Numbered from the stretch's first letter, positions 42,448 to 53,485 are shown. The stretch is DNA of 64,000 bases from Monodelphis domestica (GCF_027887165.1 NC_077229.1:210518035-210582034); one strand, 5' to 3'. Notes: generated by a model from the sequence alone, not told the origin. A program made the numbers and translations.

Positions 42448-43110
42448 AGCTGATACTTATTACAAAATAGGCTAATAAATTTGTGGAACAGACTAGATGA
42501 AGAAGAACCAGAAATAATTGAACTCAATAATCCAGTGTTTGATAAATCTAAAAACAAATTTTTTAGAAGAGAACTCCATATTTATAAGATTTGCTGAGAA
42601 AACTAGAGAGATGTCTGGCTGAAATTAGGTTCAGACCAACATTTACACCACAAACCCCCCTGTATGCTGGTAACTATTTAACGAGTTCTCTAAAGGGGGG
42701 GAGGGGGGGAATGTACACCAAACACATTTAATCTTAATCTACATTATTAACATTTCTTCCATCACTTTCAAGAATCTAGACAATCAGCAAAACAATAAAT
42801 CCTGTCTTGATTTGTAGTATTTGCCAGATTTCTGAGGTATAAATGCTTACCCTGAAAATTTAATAGTCTACTCAAACTGGCTCCAGCACCCTCTGGCATG
42901 ACGTATCACAACAATCTCAAAAGAAATATGTGACCTGAATATCATCCTACCATAAAGAAATTAGAAGAAAACCAAATCAAATACTTTTTACAACAATGGT
43001 TAGAGAATGAATTCTTAACCAAACAAGTGATAAAGGTGATTACAAAATAGATCATTTGGATTTCATGAAATTGAAAAGCTTTTTTGCATGAGCAACAATT
43101 CAGCTGACAC
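42448..43110 (+). mobile_element. LINE-1 3' region
   Basis: TGTGGAACAGACTAGATGA, CCAGTGTTTGATAAATCTA, AACTAGAGAGATGTCTGGC and AGGTTCAGACCAACATTTAC match LINE-1 sequence near the end of ORF2. A later part (AACCAAACAAGTGATAAAGG) parallels 58010-58080. A G-run lies at 42697-42711. Confidence 0.85.
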
Positions 43111-43445
43111 ATATATATTATCAGAGCTTTCTCATTCCTCAGAAGTTCCCCTGCTACAGGAAGTCAAGTCATTTGGGCAATGAGGCCCCCACATTGTTGA
43201 AGAATGAATGACTCCTTGGATTAGAGATAATCAAGATAATGGTGTGGACAGAGCTGATCTTAAAGCTTCTCAAAAATCCCATTTGTTGTTTTTCCCTTTC
43301 TTTTGGTACCTTCCTTCCCAAGGCTCCAAGGTCTCCAAGATGGCAGCCCTGCACAAGCATGCTGGCTCCTACTCCCATCATTAAAGTGCTTTTCTTCTGT
43401 TCTTCTTTGATCAAGACTTGCCTGAGAGTTGCCTTTGATCAGAAG
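43111..43445 (+). mobile_element. Candidate LTR-like unit
   Basis: The order of a purine-rich stretch, CAAGATGGCAGCCCTGC, CATTAAAGTGCTTTTC and TTCTTTGATCAAGACTTGCC resembles an LTR U3/R/U5 with an ATTAAA signal. No second copy and no clear TSD. Confidence 0.35.
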
Positions 43446-43464
43446 CCTGTTCTTTGCTAATAAA

Positions 43465-43550
43465 CTAATTTATTTTCATCTTCACAGCCCCTAGCACTGT
43501 ACCTGGCACATAATAAGTTCTTAATCAATGTTTGATTTATTGATATAATA
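43465..43550 (+). repeat. LINE-2 3' end
   Basis: CAGCCCCTAGCACTGTACC and TGGCACATAATAAGTTCTT are the LINE-2 terminus. Confidence 0.8.
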
Positions 43551-43574
43551 GTGTCTTCATATTTTGCTCCTCTC

Positions 43575-43690
43575 CATACAGAATCATCTCATTTTAAAAC
43601 TGAAAGGTACCTTAGAGTTCATCTAATCCAACCAACCATTTTTCACATAAAAAAGGCTGAGGCTTACAGTGCTCAACAAATTCATAGAAT
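43575..43690 (-). repeat. MIR-like fragment
   Basis: ACTGAAAGGTACCTTAGAG then TTCATCTAATCCAACCAACC repeats the phrase found at 22.3 kb. Confidence 0.6.
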
Positions 43691-43796
43691 TGGAAGAAGA
43701 GGCAATACATTCCTTATTGTCACTTCCATGACCATGTTCTGCCACTAATAGTTAACAGCAGTGTCTGCTCTTCAAAGTTAAAAAGCCATTGAACTA

Positions 43797-43992
43797 GGGG
43801 CTGCTAGATGGCTCAGGATAGAGAGCCAGACCTAGAGACAGGAGGTCTTCCATTCAAATTGGACCTCAGACACTTCCTAGCTGTGTGACCCTGGATGAGG
43901 CATTTAATTGCCATTGCCTAGCCCTTACTACTCTTCTGCCTTGGAACCAATACTAAATACCAATTCTAAGACAGAAGGTAAGAGGGGTTTTC
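43797..43992 (+). repeat. SINE-A
   Basis: GGGGCTGCTAGATGGCTCAG, GAGAGCCAGACCTAGAGAC and TAAATACCAATTCTAAGACA. Confidence 0.9.
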
Positions 43993-44274
43993 TGGTGTGT
44001 GTATGTGTGTGTTTTTTAATGTCATTGAATTATAAGATCCCTTAAAGATTCTTGTCAATGCTATCTACCCACTTCCAGGACATCTTCCACCTTTTTTCAT
44101 TTTTTTTCCCATCTGACTGTCTTCATCTCTATGAAGAGCTGATTTCTGCTGCTTTCACATTCACACTGATGCTTTTTCTAGCAATCTGATTTCTCCATTT
44201 CATTAACCATTCCTGTTCCAGTTACCTCTATCTCCACTCTACCTCAGTCACCCACCAGCATCACTGCAAACTCT

Positions 44275-44512
44275 GTTGTTGTTCAGTCATGTTCAGCTGT
44301 ATCTGACTCTTATGGACTCCATTTGTGATTTTCTTGGCAAAGGTATTAGAGTAGTTTGCTATTTCCTTCTTCAGCTCAGGAAACTGAGGCAAACAAGGTT
44401 AAGTGACTTGCCTAGGATCACACAGCTAATTTGTATCTGAGGTCATATTTGAACTCAGGTATTCCTGATTCCAGGCCTGATGCTCTATCCATTGTACCAC
44501 CTACCTACTAAC
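44275..44512 (-). repeat. SINE-B, minus strand
   Basis: TGTTGTTGTTCAGTCATGT, TTTCCTTCTTCAGCTCAGG, GACTTGCCTAGGATCACAC and TCTATCCATTGTACCACC. Confidence 0.88.
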
Positions 44513-44564
44513 CCAAAACTACTCCACCTCAAAGAGTGTGATCTCTGAAATCCCTCTATTTAGA

Positions 44565-44785
44565 ACAATAACAAAAATAACATCTTATATTCATATGGTG
44601 CTCTCAACATAACAATTCTATTTGAAGATGTAACTGTTGTTATCCCAATCTACAGATAGGAACTGAGTCTAAAATAAATGGATTTATTTGTGCAATATCA
44701 TACAGCCAATAATTGCTAGGGGTGGGTTTGAAGTCCAGTTCTCAACTTTAATGTTTAATGTACCTTCCACCATAACTCAGTGTCT
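44565..44785 (-). repeat. MIR, minus strand
   Basis: AACATCTTATATTCATATGG, TCTACAGATAGGAACTGAG and CATACAGCCAATAATTGC are an old inverted MIR. Confidence 0.55.
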
Positions 44786-44799
44786 CCTGGGTCACAATT

Positions 44800-45140
44800 T
44801 TCTGTTCAATAACTCCTCCTACTTTATAAAATCCTAGAATCAGAGATTTCACTTTTATTTAATCCTATTTTCACCTTCAAAGTGCTCTCCCTACTAGATC
44901 CCTCATTGTTTTCTCCCTCTATCCTATCAGATCCAAGTCTTCTCTGTAGGCCAGACCTTAGAGATAGTCATTTCAACAAGACATTCCTCCACCCTGGAGT
45001 CCTTTCTCCTCTTAGCCTTCCATTGTTTCTGTACTGATAAAACCCTCCCACCATATCAGGTCTTTTCTTTTATCTTCTCCACCGCTGGAGCTGCCTGATA
45101 TTGCTGGAGGCAGTCCTGACTGTGTCCACTAAATATCATG
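44800..45140 (+). repeat. Probable LINE-2 coding-region remnant
   Basis: Pyrimidine-rich sequence such as CTCCCTACTAGATCCCTC and CCACCCTGGAGTCCTTTC resembles LINE-2 internal sequence and may connect with 45965-46640. Weak. Confidence 0.35.
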
Positions 45141-45224
45141 CTAGTTCACCTCCAGGGAGCCCACACCTCTAAATAATGTTCCTTTTATTCTTCTCTAATT
45201 GCCTCTTTATCCATTATCCCCAGG

Positions 45225-45428
45225 GCAACTTGGTAGTATTGTAGATAGTAGATGGGCTTAGAAAGAGGAGAAATGAGTTCAAATCCAACTATATGATCTT
45301 GGACAAGTCATTTAACCTCTGTTTGCCACTGGAGAAGGAAATGGCAAAACACTCCAGTGTTTTTGCCAAGAAAATCCTATTGACAGGGGTCCATGGAGTC
45401 ACAAAGAATTGGACATGACTGAAATAAA
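45225..45428 (+). repeat. SINE-B
   Basis: ACTTGGTAGTATTGTAGAT, GCCACTGGAGAAGGAAATGG, GGGTCCATGGAGTCACAAAG and ACATGACTGAAATAAATGAA. Confidence 0.85.
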
Positions 45429-45464
45429 TGAACAACCTTTATTTTTTAGGAAGTAACTAGATGG

Positions 45465-45846
45465 TGTCTTAGAAGTTTCTCTCATTTTATCAAAGTCCTC
45501 TCCCAGGTAGCTCAGCCCTAGGCTGGACTCTTTCTTTAATATCTATTGTAAGGCATCAGTCTCTTCATGATAATCTTGTCTTGGACTTCTCATTTCCTTG
45601 TAGCCATTATAAAGTCAACCAATCATACTTCCTTTTTTTTAGTTCCTGAAAAGGTATACAAGTCCCCAAGTTCTATTGTTCTTTGGAGATTAATCTTTGG
45701 CAGCACATTCTCCCTGAGACACTTTTCCCAGAGTCCCAAGAGCTTTGACTCTGTGTGGCAGCCCAAATATTAAGAACTTGTCTCTCCTGATTAAAGATTT
45801 GGTTTTGTTATCTACTTTAGTGGTTCTGTGTATTTCCAGGTTGACA
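45465..45846 (+). mobile_element. LTR, family 2
   Basis: It begins near TGTCTTAGAAGTTTCTC and ends TTTCCAGGTTGACA. Shared motifs with 32735-33052 include AAGTCCCCAAGTTCT, TCCCAGAGTCCCAAGAGC, CTGTGTGGCAGCCCAA and TCTCCTGATTAAAGATTTGG. ATTAAA at 45790-45795 is the likely polyadenylation signal. No TSD is resolved. A SINE-B 3' half follows directly. Confidence 0.7.
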
Positions 45847-45848
45847 CA

Positions 45849-45955
45849 CTGGAGAAGGAAATGGCAAACCATTCCAGTATCTTTACCAAGAAAACCTTAA
45901 GAAAGAGTCCACAGGGTCATGAAGAGTCAGACATGATGAGCAACAACATTACCCA
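45849..45955 (+). repeat. SINE-B 3' half
   Basis: CTGGAGAAGGAAATGGCAAA, CAGGGTCATGAAGAGTCAG and ACATGATGAGCAACAACA. Its 5' half is missing where the LTR ends. Confidence 0.8.
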
Positions 45956-45964
45956 CAGAAACTA

Positions 45965-46640
45965 TTCCAAATTTTTGTTTCTTCTCAAACAGTTAACTTC
46001 AACCTCATCATCTCTTCACTTAGCAATTGACCTTGCTTCTTCCTTTACAGAGGAGTCTGAGGACTTGATAAAAGCTTATTCATCTTCCTTTCCTTCCCCT
46101 CTGCCCACTCTAGACTCTACTTCATTACTCTTTAGATCTTATCTCCAGTCTCAGCACCTAAGGAAACCTTTCCCCTTGTTCAAGACTAACCCTTTTATTT
46201 GTGCTCTCCATCCCCACCAGGAGTTTTCTATGTTGTCCATTTCCTCTTGTTTTCCCATTTTCTCCCATCTCCTTTTGCTACTGGATCTTTCCTCCTTCAC
46301 CTTTGAATAGGCCCAGGTTTCTCCAGCCTAAAAAGTTAAAGCAAACCCCCACCCCCATCATATTTTCCTTTACCTCTCTTTCCCTTTCAATTGCCATACT
46401 CTTGTCTTTTTTCCCCTTTATTACAAAATCTCTATTAAGAGGCTACTTCCACTCACTAGTCACCCATTCTCCTGAAATCATTCTCTATAATAAATCCAAA
46501 GAACTCCAAATTGCCAAAAGCAATACTCTTGGTCCAGCCTTCTTGACTTCTCTGCAGTATTTTGAAATACTGATCTTCCCCTGCTCCCTCCACTCTCTCT
46601 CCAAGAACTCCATTTAGTTTGCTTCTACCTGTCTGTTTTG
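45965..46640 (+). pseudogene. Probable LINE-2 reverse-transcriptase remnant
   Basis: In the frame ending at 46617 the translation has LQIAKSNTLGPAFLTSLQYF, which parallels the LINE-2/CR1 RT segment of the form (L)LIAKSNG...LDLSAAFD. Upstream pyrimidine-rich sequence fits the preceding RT region. The invariant aspartate of the motif is not kept, so it is decayed. The 138- and 160-codon frames here are not independent genes. Confidence 0.4.
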
Positions 46641-46794
46641 CTTAACTGTTTTCCTTTGTTACCAAGGGGAGCTTTGGTGTTATAAGGGAGGGATGGGTAA
46701 CTGGATAATGGCTGTAGAATAAAAGCAAAAACATCAATTGAACTTAAAAAAAAAAAGAAAGAATATGGAGGAGTGAGGCATATGAGAGAATAAA

Positions 46795-46930
46795 GTTGCT
46801 TAATAATCTAAGCCTCAGTTTCCTTTTTTGTAAAATGGAGAGGATAATATAATGCATGCACTAATGTCACAGGTTGTTGAATGGCAAGTGCTTTACAAAC
46901 TTTAAAGCATCGTGTAAATGTTTATTAGTA
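46795..46930 (+). repeat. MIR
   Basis: AGCCTCAGTTTCCTTTTTTG, TAAAATGGAGAGGATAAT and AAGTGCTTTACAAACTTTAA are MIR in plus orientation. A short (CAT)n follows at about 46936-46951. Confidence 0.8.
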
Positions 46931-47096
46931 GCAGTATCATCATCATCATCCATTGTGTCTTCGTTCCCCCATCAAGTATCTGAGAATTACCCAGACACAG
47001 ATCCTTCACTGGTTCCCTAAACTGTGTTTGTCTCATGGTATGGATAAAGCCCAGAAACCAAGATTAGTTTTTCCACTTATTCTAATAGATGAGACT

Positions 47097-47870
47097 TAAG
47101 GGTAAGGGAATGGATAGAGAACTGGACTTGGAGCCAGTAAGACCTGGATTCAAGTCTCAGCCTTAATACATACAGTCCAAAGGACCCAAGAGGAGATAGA
47201 CTGTGAGTTTGGAATACACATCTTCTCCCCAGAAAAAGTCATTTAGAAATCAAAGAAATAGAGCTATAGGATTATGTAAATAGAGACCCTCAGGCTGGTA
47301 AGAACAAGATGAGCCTTACTGATTTCTGGCCTGAAGGAGGCCTTCCCTATCTTAGAGATTTCCTGCTCCACCAGGATATTCTGATAAAGCTAAGCTCAGA
47401 GAAATGCATTCTACCCCACTGGGACAAACCTGATCTTTACAATTCCTGAGACCTCAAGGTTAGCATGTTCTGACCCCAAGGTTAACACATTCTCCCCCAA
47501 GTCATCTGACATCCTGTCCCTCTTGCTCAACTCCCCAAATAAGGAAAGTGGCTGAGCAGCCCCAGCTGATAGGCTTCTTTTGTTTCTGGAAACACCACCC
47601 TAAAGCTGTGTAATAACCCTACATATCAGTGTATATCTCTCTTGTTCTGTGCTTTGCTCTCCACCTGTGCCCATCAGCTGATGCTAACTAAACTTTTTGG
47701 CTTCTACCTCTGGCTCGGGATTTATTGATCTCCAGTCAAATGGACCAAGGTGGGTCTCCAGGAGGATCTTTAAGGACTTCACAGAGCCTGGGCAAGTCAT
47801 TTAATTTCTCAGTGTTCTAGACAACTCTTCAAGACTATAAGTTGCAAAGAAGATACAACTCTGTGCTGGT
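47097..47870 (+). repeat. MIR-variant SINE split by an LTR-like insert
   Basis: AATGGATAGAGAACTGGAC and GACCTGGATTCAAGTCTC lie left of the insert. GAGCCTGGGCAAGTCATTTA and CAAGACTATAAGTTGCAAAG lie right of it from about 47781. Confidence 0.75.
47175..47780 (+). mobile_element. LTR-like insert, family 3
   Basis: About 600 bp with U3-like sequence, ATATCAGTGTATATCTCTC, TGTTCTGTGCTTTGCTC, TAACTAAACTTTTTGGCTTC and a U5-like GCTCGGGATTTATTGATC. It interrupts a SINE; ACAG lies near both edges but TG/CA ends are not clear. Confidence 0.5.
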
Positions 47871-48629
47871 AAAGGAAGTTCCTGCAAAGGTTCTATCACT
47901 GACCCAATTCCCATTGAATGGGCTAAAAATATATAGGCATCACTATTCTCTGAAAGTGCAAAGAGAACTCCCCTTAGAGATCTTCACTCTCCAGGAGCTT
48001 AATATCGAAGACTGGCAAGGTTGAAATAGATAAACATATGGAGAACATACAGATAATGAAAGAGATGGTATAAACAAAGATGACAAACAGGTAATAGATT
48101 AGAATAAATATTTAGAATATGTGCTGGCCAGGGGTTAAGTACATTAATGGAATGATAAGTTGGGAAGAGTCACGGAAATTCCATGTTTAGATAAAATAGG
48201 GGTGGGCTGTCTAATTTATAGAACTTTCTATCCAAGCAGCTCTCCTGGCATTCACAGATTGTGCTTGAATATGAATATTCTGGTGCCCTTTTTCAGAGAG
48301 CTCAAAGTGAACTACACAGACACGCTTTCACTAAACTTTGCAACATCCTGGTGAGTCAGGTCACCAAGACTATTATTCCCAATTCCCAGGGGAGGAAACA
48401 AATCCAGACAGGGCAGTGGGGAAATGTAGAAATGATTCTCAGAGATCCCAACACCCATTCCAGGCTTCTATTCCCTAGGAAGCTACATGGCCTCCCTATA
48501 GCACTTGGGCAATTAAGACAAGCATCAACAGATCCATTTGACAATAATATAATCATTTGTGATCTCTTTCCTCAAATGAACAAAAATTACGAGTCATCTT
48601 ATAATTATTAATTCCCCAAATGTTGTTCA
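47871..48629. other. Unassigned, with a possible antisense LINE-2 end
   Basis: CACTCTCCAGGAGCTTAATA at about 47987 resembles antisense LINE-2. A 116-codon frame (48261-48611) has no recognised domain. Confidence 0.35.
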
Positions 48630-48785
48630 GATGGACTTTGTATACTCTACTAGACAAGAAGTTACTCCAGGGTAGGGATCCTGTCTTGATTTTTTTTTTT
48701 AACTCCCCTTTCCCTGCCCCCAATCAATTTGTATCCTATAGTACAGGGTAGAAAACAAATACTTAATATAAACATGTCGCCTGAG
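48630..48785 (+). repeat. LINE-2 3' end
   Basis: GAAGTTACTCCAGGGTAGGG and CCTATAGTACAGGGTAGAA then AATACTTAATATAAA fit a diverged LINE-2 terminus. Confidence 0.55.
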
Positions 48786-50605
48786 TGGGTGAAAGGCTAT
48801 AAGGAAAGGGCCATTCTCCTCCTCCATCCATTTCATCATTTCACATCTTTTTAGACCTTCTGGAATGAAGCAATATTAGGTCAACGTTTCCCTTTGGTGC
48901 TCCTGAAGTCATAGCTTTGGCTCTCTTGTTGATAATACCAAACAAGGGCTACTCAACAGGAACTGAGAGGTGCCCAAGGATTTTTCTTAACTTTGGCTCT
49001 GAAGGAAAGCTCCCAGCTCCCAGTCCCATGCATTCTGGCCATTGTGTGGGCCCATGTCTGAATTACAAGGTTTGCAAAAGCAGAGATAAGAGTTGACAAT
49101 GCCCTAAGAGCTAGGCCCTCCCTCTGTGCTCACATCCTAACCTTCTGACCAGATGCCCTCTTCTCAGAACAGCTCTGCATTTCTTCTTGGCACATATTTT
49201 GTACCATGATCTACCTGAGTCTTATTAGCAATTTTAATTAAAATAATTTTTCCCCTACAGTCCAATTTCTTTTAGGTCCTAACCCATAGGCTTGTGCTAA
49301 TTTGCAAACTGATATTAATTGACTTTGACTGGTATCTACCCATCTGTTATCTTCTATCACACCATCCAACCCCGCCTTAGTGAGATTAAATAGGGCAACT
49401 CACCTATGCCTATAATCAACCACCTTTGTTATTGGGATTTGGTCCAATCTTACCATGACTCAGATAGAATCCAATGTTTCCAGTGGTTGCCAGGTGTGGG
49501 GAAATAGGCAGTGACCTTTAAACACCCTCTAGTTAGGTGAAATCTCCCTGGCAGTTTCCTATTGGTGTGCCCTACCTGGAATCTTAAAACCTGCCTCTCA
49601 ACCATCTGTTCCAGCTCCTACTCCTTTATTCTCCTGCCATATACTGAGTAAAATGAGTGGGTGATTTTTCAACTCTTCTCTCTTTGTCCCTACCAACACC
49701 AGGCTCTCTTGACTTTTCTTCCACAGCTGATTTCCTGAAGCACTGACTTCTCAGTAACTCAAACACATTTGGTACTTGGAAAGGCAAGCAAGAATTATTC
49801 TTATCCCCCTTGTGCTAGGTGCTCAAAAAATTAAAAAGTACCATCATCTTCTTCTAGAGAGCCTCACCCTTTGAAAGACTGACTTAAATATCATCTTTTG
49901 TAAATATACAAAAGGAACTTTTAGTAAAAAATGACTCTGACCTCCTCAGGCAGAGCAATGGTGGAACTGGTTGGGGAAGCGGAAGGAAGTCCCTCAATAG
50001 TTAAATATTTCTTGAAAATAAAAACTGTCAACCTGAGCTCATTGTTACGGGGTTTTTGTTGGGGCTTTTTTTTTCTTTTAAAACTGAAAAATATTGTCAG
50101 CATTCAGGTTATGTGCTCTAAAAGTGGTCCAGACATCTGTTCTTTAAAAGCACAAAGGAAGGCATGCTTTCAACTACAAACAGAGATAAAATATGGAATA
50201 ACAGCTCTGTCTTTCTGGGCTACGGATTTGCTAAGTAATAGGGATTTGCATGACTAAGCTTCTACTATGCTGACATATGCAAAACTCCCCAGCAATCACT
50301 CTAGTTGGACAACATTTAAATGAGAAACAATTCCTCCACTTTGGTCCTGAACACTTCCCAATTTGAGCAAGAACGTCATTTCATTCAACAGAAGCAATTT
50401 GAAAATAGGTATATTTAAATATTAGGTCTCCTTATCTAGAGACCTTTGGGTAGTGATTCTAATTATGAGAACAAAAGGTCAGCAGGGATTAGACTAAGGC
50501 AATCAGTCCCAATTCACCTGAGACCTCTCCCAAAGGCAATTCTGAAACCTCTTTTCTCCCTGCATGGGGATAAGACCTCTAACCTAAGGAAGGCATGTCA
50601 TTTAG
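48786..50605. other. Repeat-poor island, candidate conserved noncoding sequence
   Basis: About 1.8 kb with no repeat I recognise. The part at 49190-49480 has homeodomain-type cores (GCAATTTTAATTAAAATAA, GATATTAATTGACTTTGAC). A 108-codon frame (49931-50257) has no recognised domain. Confidence 0.35.
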
Positions 50606-50611
50606 CTGAGA

Positions 50612-50720
50612 GAGACACAAACACACACAGAAACATGGAGAGAGACAGAGACAGAGAGAGGCACAGAGACAGACAGACAGACAGAAACAGAGACAGAGAT
50701 AGAAAAAGAGAAAGAAAGGT
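50612..50720. repeat. (GACA/GAGA)n low-complexity tract
   Basis: Purine-rich GAGACAGAGACAGAGAG, then ACAGACAGACAGACAG and AGAAAAAGAGAAAG. Arg/Asp/His and Cys/Leu frames over it are artefacts. Confidence 0.95.
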
Positions 50721-50884
50721 GTGTGTATATAAAAGTATTGTGTATTACATATAATATGTAATATATGGCATTTTCCTTTTTTTAAGGTAAGATATATAGC
50801 CAAATTAAGTCCTTTTAGTAATAAAAATTAAAAGTTAACTAAAAGTTAAAGTGCACCATCAAGTCAAAGAATTAAAAAAGAATA

Positions 50885-50980
50885 CACTAGCATTATTATT
50901 CATAGTTGTATAATATTATATTATTATATTTGTAATATAATATAATAATATTAATATATCATTGGCATTATTAGTATTAT
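50885..50980. repeat. AT-rich imperfect palindrome
   Basis: TAATATTATATTATTATA is followed by TAATATAATATAATAATATT, which could pair as a hairpin. Confidence 0.7.
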
Positions 50981-51149
50981 AAGATGGACTGAATGCCAGG
51001 CTTAAAATCATAAAAACCTGGGTTCAATAACGACTTACTCATTATGGGACCAATAGAGAATTTTGTGAGGACACATAGTAGATTGTGCATAATAAAAATG
51101 TCAGTTGATTGATTGACCTTAGGTAAGTCACTTAAGTGAGGACTGCAAG

Positions 51150-51221
51150 GTAGTAGAGTAGATAGGGTACCTGGCCTGAAATCATGAAGACTCATCTTCC
51201 TGAATTCAAATCTGGCCTCAG
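51150..51221 (+). repeat. SINE-B host, left part
   Basis: GGTAGTAGAGTAGATAGGG, ACTCATCTTCCTGAATTC and CAAATCTGGCCTCAG. It resumes at 52432. Confidence 0.85.
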
Positions 51222-52431
51222 GTCATTTCTATGGGTATAGCCAAGATGGAGGGGTAACTATAGCAGCAGCTCCATCTCACCAGGAAAATCCTCTCTGACC
51301 AAGATTAAAATATCACCACAAAACAAATGTGAGTGAAAGTGAGTGAAAGAACCAGCAAGGAGAAAGTGAAACAACCTTCAAGAAAAGAAAAATCCAAAAG
51401 GTAGGTATCTGGGGAACTGAGGCCAGAGGGGAGCAGAGCTAGCAGGAGGCTATAGCACTGAGTGAAGAACAAGCCAAGAGCAAACCACAACTGCCCACCC
51501 AAACCCCATCCCACATCTGCTGTCACAGGTTCTGAACTTAAAATGAAGCTAACAGTCAGACCCTGAGATCCTGCTGGGGCAAATACTGGCCCAAGTCAAC
51601 TCACACCCCTTGAAATTTCAAATCTGTGGAGAAGTCCAGAGTCCCAGCCCAGTCAATCTGGGTGGAAGGGGGCCAGGAGTCCCAGGGTTTGCAATGAGGA
51701 CATAATCCATAGTTTAGGGTGAGGACATAGTTCTCAGGAGGAGCCTCCCTCAGGATCTTTTTGCCCAAAACTAAGGGTGGAGCTCAAGGACAGGGCAATC
51801 AAGGGTATGCCTGATTGAATCCAGAACAACTTGAGACCAAAAACTTGAGCTTAAGCATGGGGCTAGAATTTGATCAGCACCTGACCTGATCAAGTTCAGA
51901 CTTAGATCAAAAGTTTAAACCAAAGACTGAGAAAAGTCTTTAAACTAGCAACCTCTCAAGGGTCAATTGAAGCAGCAGGAGAAGAGGGCTCTCAGAGCCC
52001 TCAGCCTTCAGATCATGTGGTAAACTACTAACAACCCAGAAAATAAGTTGAAAATAGCATTAAGGAAGGACCTAAGTTTAAGAGGGTACCCCAACATCCC
52101 AGAAAACAGAGCTGACCTATAATTAGATAAGAAAATGAGAAAACAACAAAAAAAGCACCACTCTAAAGAATTTTTATGGAGACAAAGAGCAAGGTACAGA
52201 TGCAGAAAGGGACAGTGAAATACAAAGTCCAAAAGAAAAATATGGATTGGATACAGAGTCTGGAAGTACATAAAAAAAGACTTCAAAAACCAATTAAGAG
52301 AGGCAGAGGAAAACTGCTGAAGAGAAGTAAAAATGTTGCAAGAAGAAATGAAAGTGATGCAAGAAGAAATGAGCCAATTGAAAAACCAAAAACAGAGGAA
52401 AACTAGGCCTTAAAAATCAGAACTGACCATC
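51222..52431 (+). mobile_element. LINE-1 5' UTR and ORF1 start, bounded by a 15 bp TSD
   Basis: It starts near ATAGCCAAGATGGAGGGGTA, followed by about 0.9 kb of GC-richer 5' UTR and a decayed ORF1 start. It stops at GAACTGACCAT. CAAATCTGGCCTCAG (51207-51221) and CAAATCTGGTGTCAG (52432-52446) flank it and duplicate the SINE-B target with two mismatches. ORF2 and the 3' UTR are missing. Confidence 0.8.
52135..52420 (+). pseudogene. LINE-1 ORF1p N-terminal remnant, frameshifted
   Basis: From ATG at 52135 the reading MRKQQKKHHSKEF is followed, after a frame change, by GDKEQGTDAERDSEIQS and then by Lys/Glu-rich coiled-coil sequence (MKVMQEEMSQLKN in the original frame). This is the LINE-1 ORF1 N-terminus, an RNA-binding trimer-forming protein. 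Several frameshifts and loss of the RRM and C-terminal domains make it nonfunctional. Confidence 0.8.
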
Positions 52432-52615
52432 CAAATCTGGTGTCAGATACTTACTAGCTGTGTGGCCCTGGGAGAGTCATTTAACCTTGTTTGCCTCAGT
52501 TTTCTTATTTTTAATTAAGCTGGAGAAGGAAATGGCAAATCACTCTAGTATCTTTGCAAAGAAAACCCCAAATAGGGTCATAAAGAGTCAGACATGATTA
52601 AAACAAGTAAACACA
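52432..52615 (+). repeat. SINE-B host, right part
   Basis: ACTTACTAGCTGTGTGGCC, AAGCTGGAGAAGGAAATGG and GACATGATTAAAACAAGT finish the element begun at 51150. Confidence 0.88.
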
Positions 52616-52639
52616 ATGTCACTTAAACTCTACACGTCT

Positions 52640-53195
52640 CAGGTAGTTCTCTAGGATTTATCTACTAAGTAATAGTCAATTCTTCTAAATTTGTCTAATG
52701 AGGGTTCCTTGCACTGAAAGCACAGATATTTAACTGCACAAATAGAATATTCTACTATTTTTGCATAATTGATAACAAAGAAGATTCATATATATTTCTA
52801 TTTACTCAGCAATTCCTTCTAGCTGAACCCAAAGTTGGCAGTTAATGAAAAATTCCTAAACTAGGGAGAGGACTTCTAATACCTCCTCTGCTTAGTTCCT
52901 CTGGACAAGAAGGCAGGATTTAAATTGAGGTTTTCCTGACTCTTGACTCAACCTATTCCATACTTTCTCTTCTTCATGATTTATTACTGAGCAAGACAAA
53001 TACCTATTTCATAGAGCCTTTTTATAGAGAAGATTTTCGGAACCTTCTAGGGACCAACCTAGGTAAGAACCTTCTCAGGTTTCTATTATTTAACTCTCTT
53101 GGGGATGAGTTCCCAAGTCCCTTTAATGATAGCCCAACTACTCCTAGGATCCTTATCTCTTATTTGAAGGTAAATTTTGAATTCTCTAGAAAAAA
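52640..53195. other. Unassigned intergenic sequence
   Basis: No gene or clear repeat is recognised. Confidence 0.4.
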
Positions 53196-53260
53196 GAATT
53201 TGTTAGCATTGTACCTACCTAGGCATACTAGGCATTCAGTAAATGTTTTTTAATTTAATT
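53196..53260 (+). repeat. LINE-2 3' end fragment
   Basis: CCTAGGCATACTAGGCATTC then AGTAAATGTTTTTTAAT fits a short LINE-2 terminus. Confidence 0.55.
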
Positions 53261-53261
53261 T

Positions 53262-53485
53262 AATTTAAAAAAAATTTTTTTAATTTTTCAACTCTTATCT
53301 TCCTTCCAGAGTCAATACTGTATATTGGTTCCAAGGCAAGAAGAATGAAAAGGAATAAGTAAGGAGGATTAAGTGACTTGCCCTGAGTCACACAACTAAG
53401 AAATGTCTGACACTAGATTTGAACCCAGGACCTCCCATCTCTGGGCCTGGCTCTCAATACACTTAGCCATTTTGTTGCCCCTGGT
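53262..53485 (-). repeat. SINE-A, minus strand
   Basis: T-rich start, TATATTGGTTCCAAGGCAAG, TTTGAACCCAGGACCTCCC and TTGTTGCCCC. An (ATT)n run follows at about 53506-53539. Confidence 0.88.

Noticed and set aside
45828..46617. Overlapping 160- and 138-codon ORFs
   Set aside because: The first begins at the end of an LTR and crosses a SINE-B; the rest looks like decayed LINE-2. Neither is an independent gene.
50446..50803. Arg/Asp-rich 102-codon ORF and Cys/Leu-rich 74-codon ORF
   Set aside because: Both are driven by the GACA/GAGA low-complexity tract.
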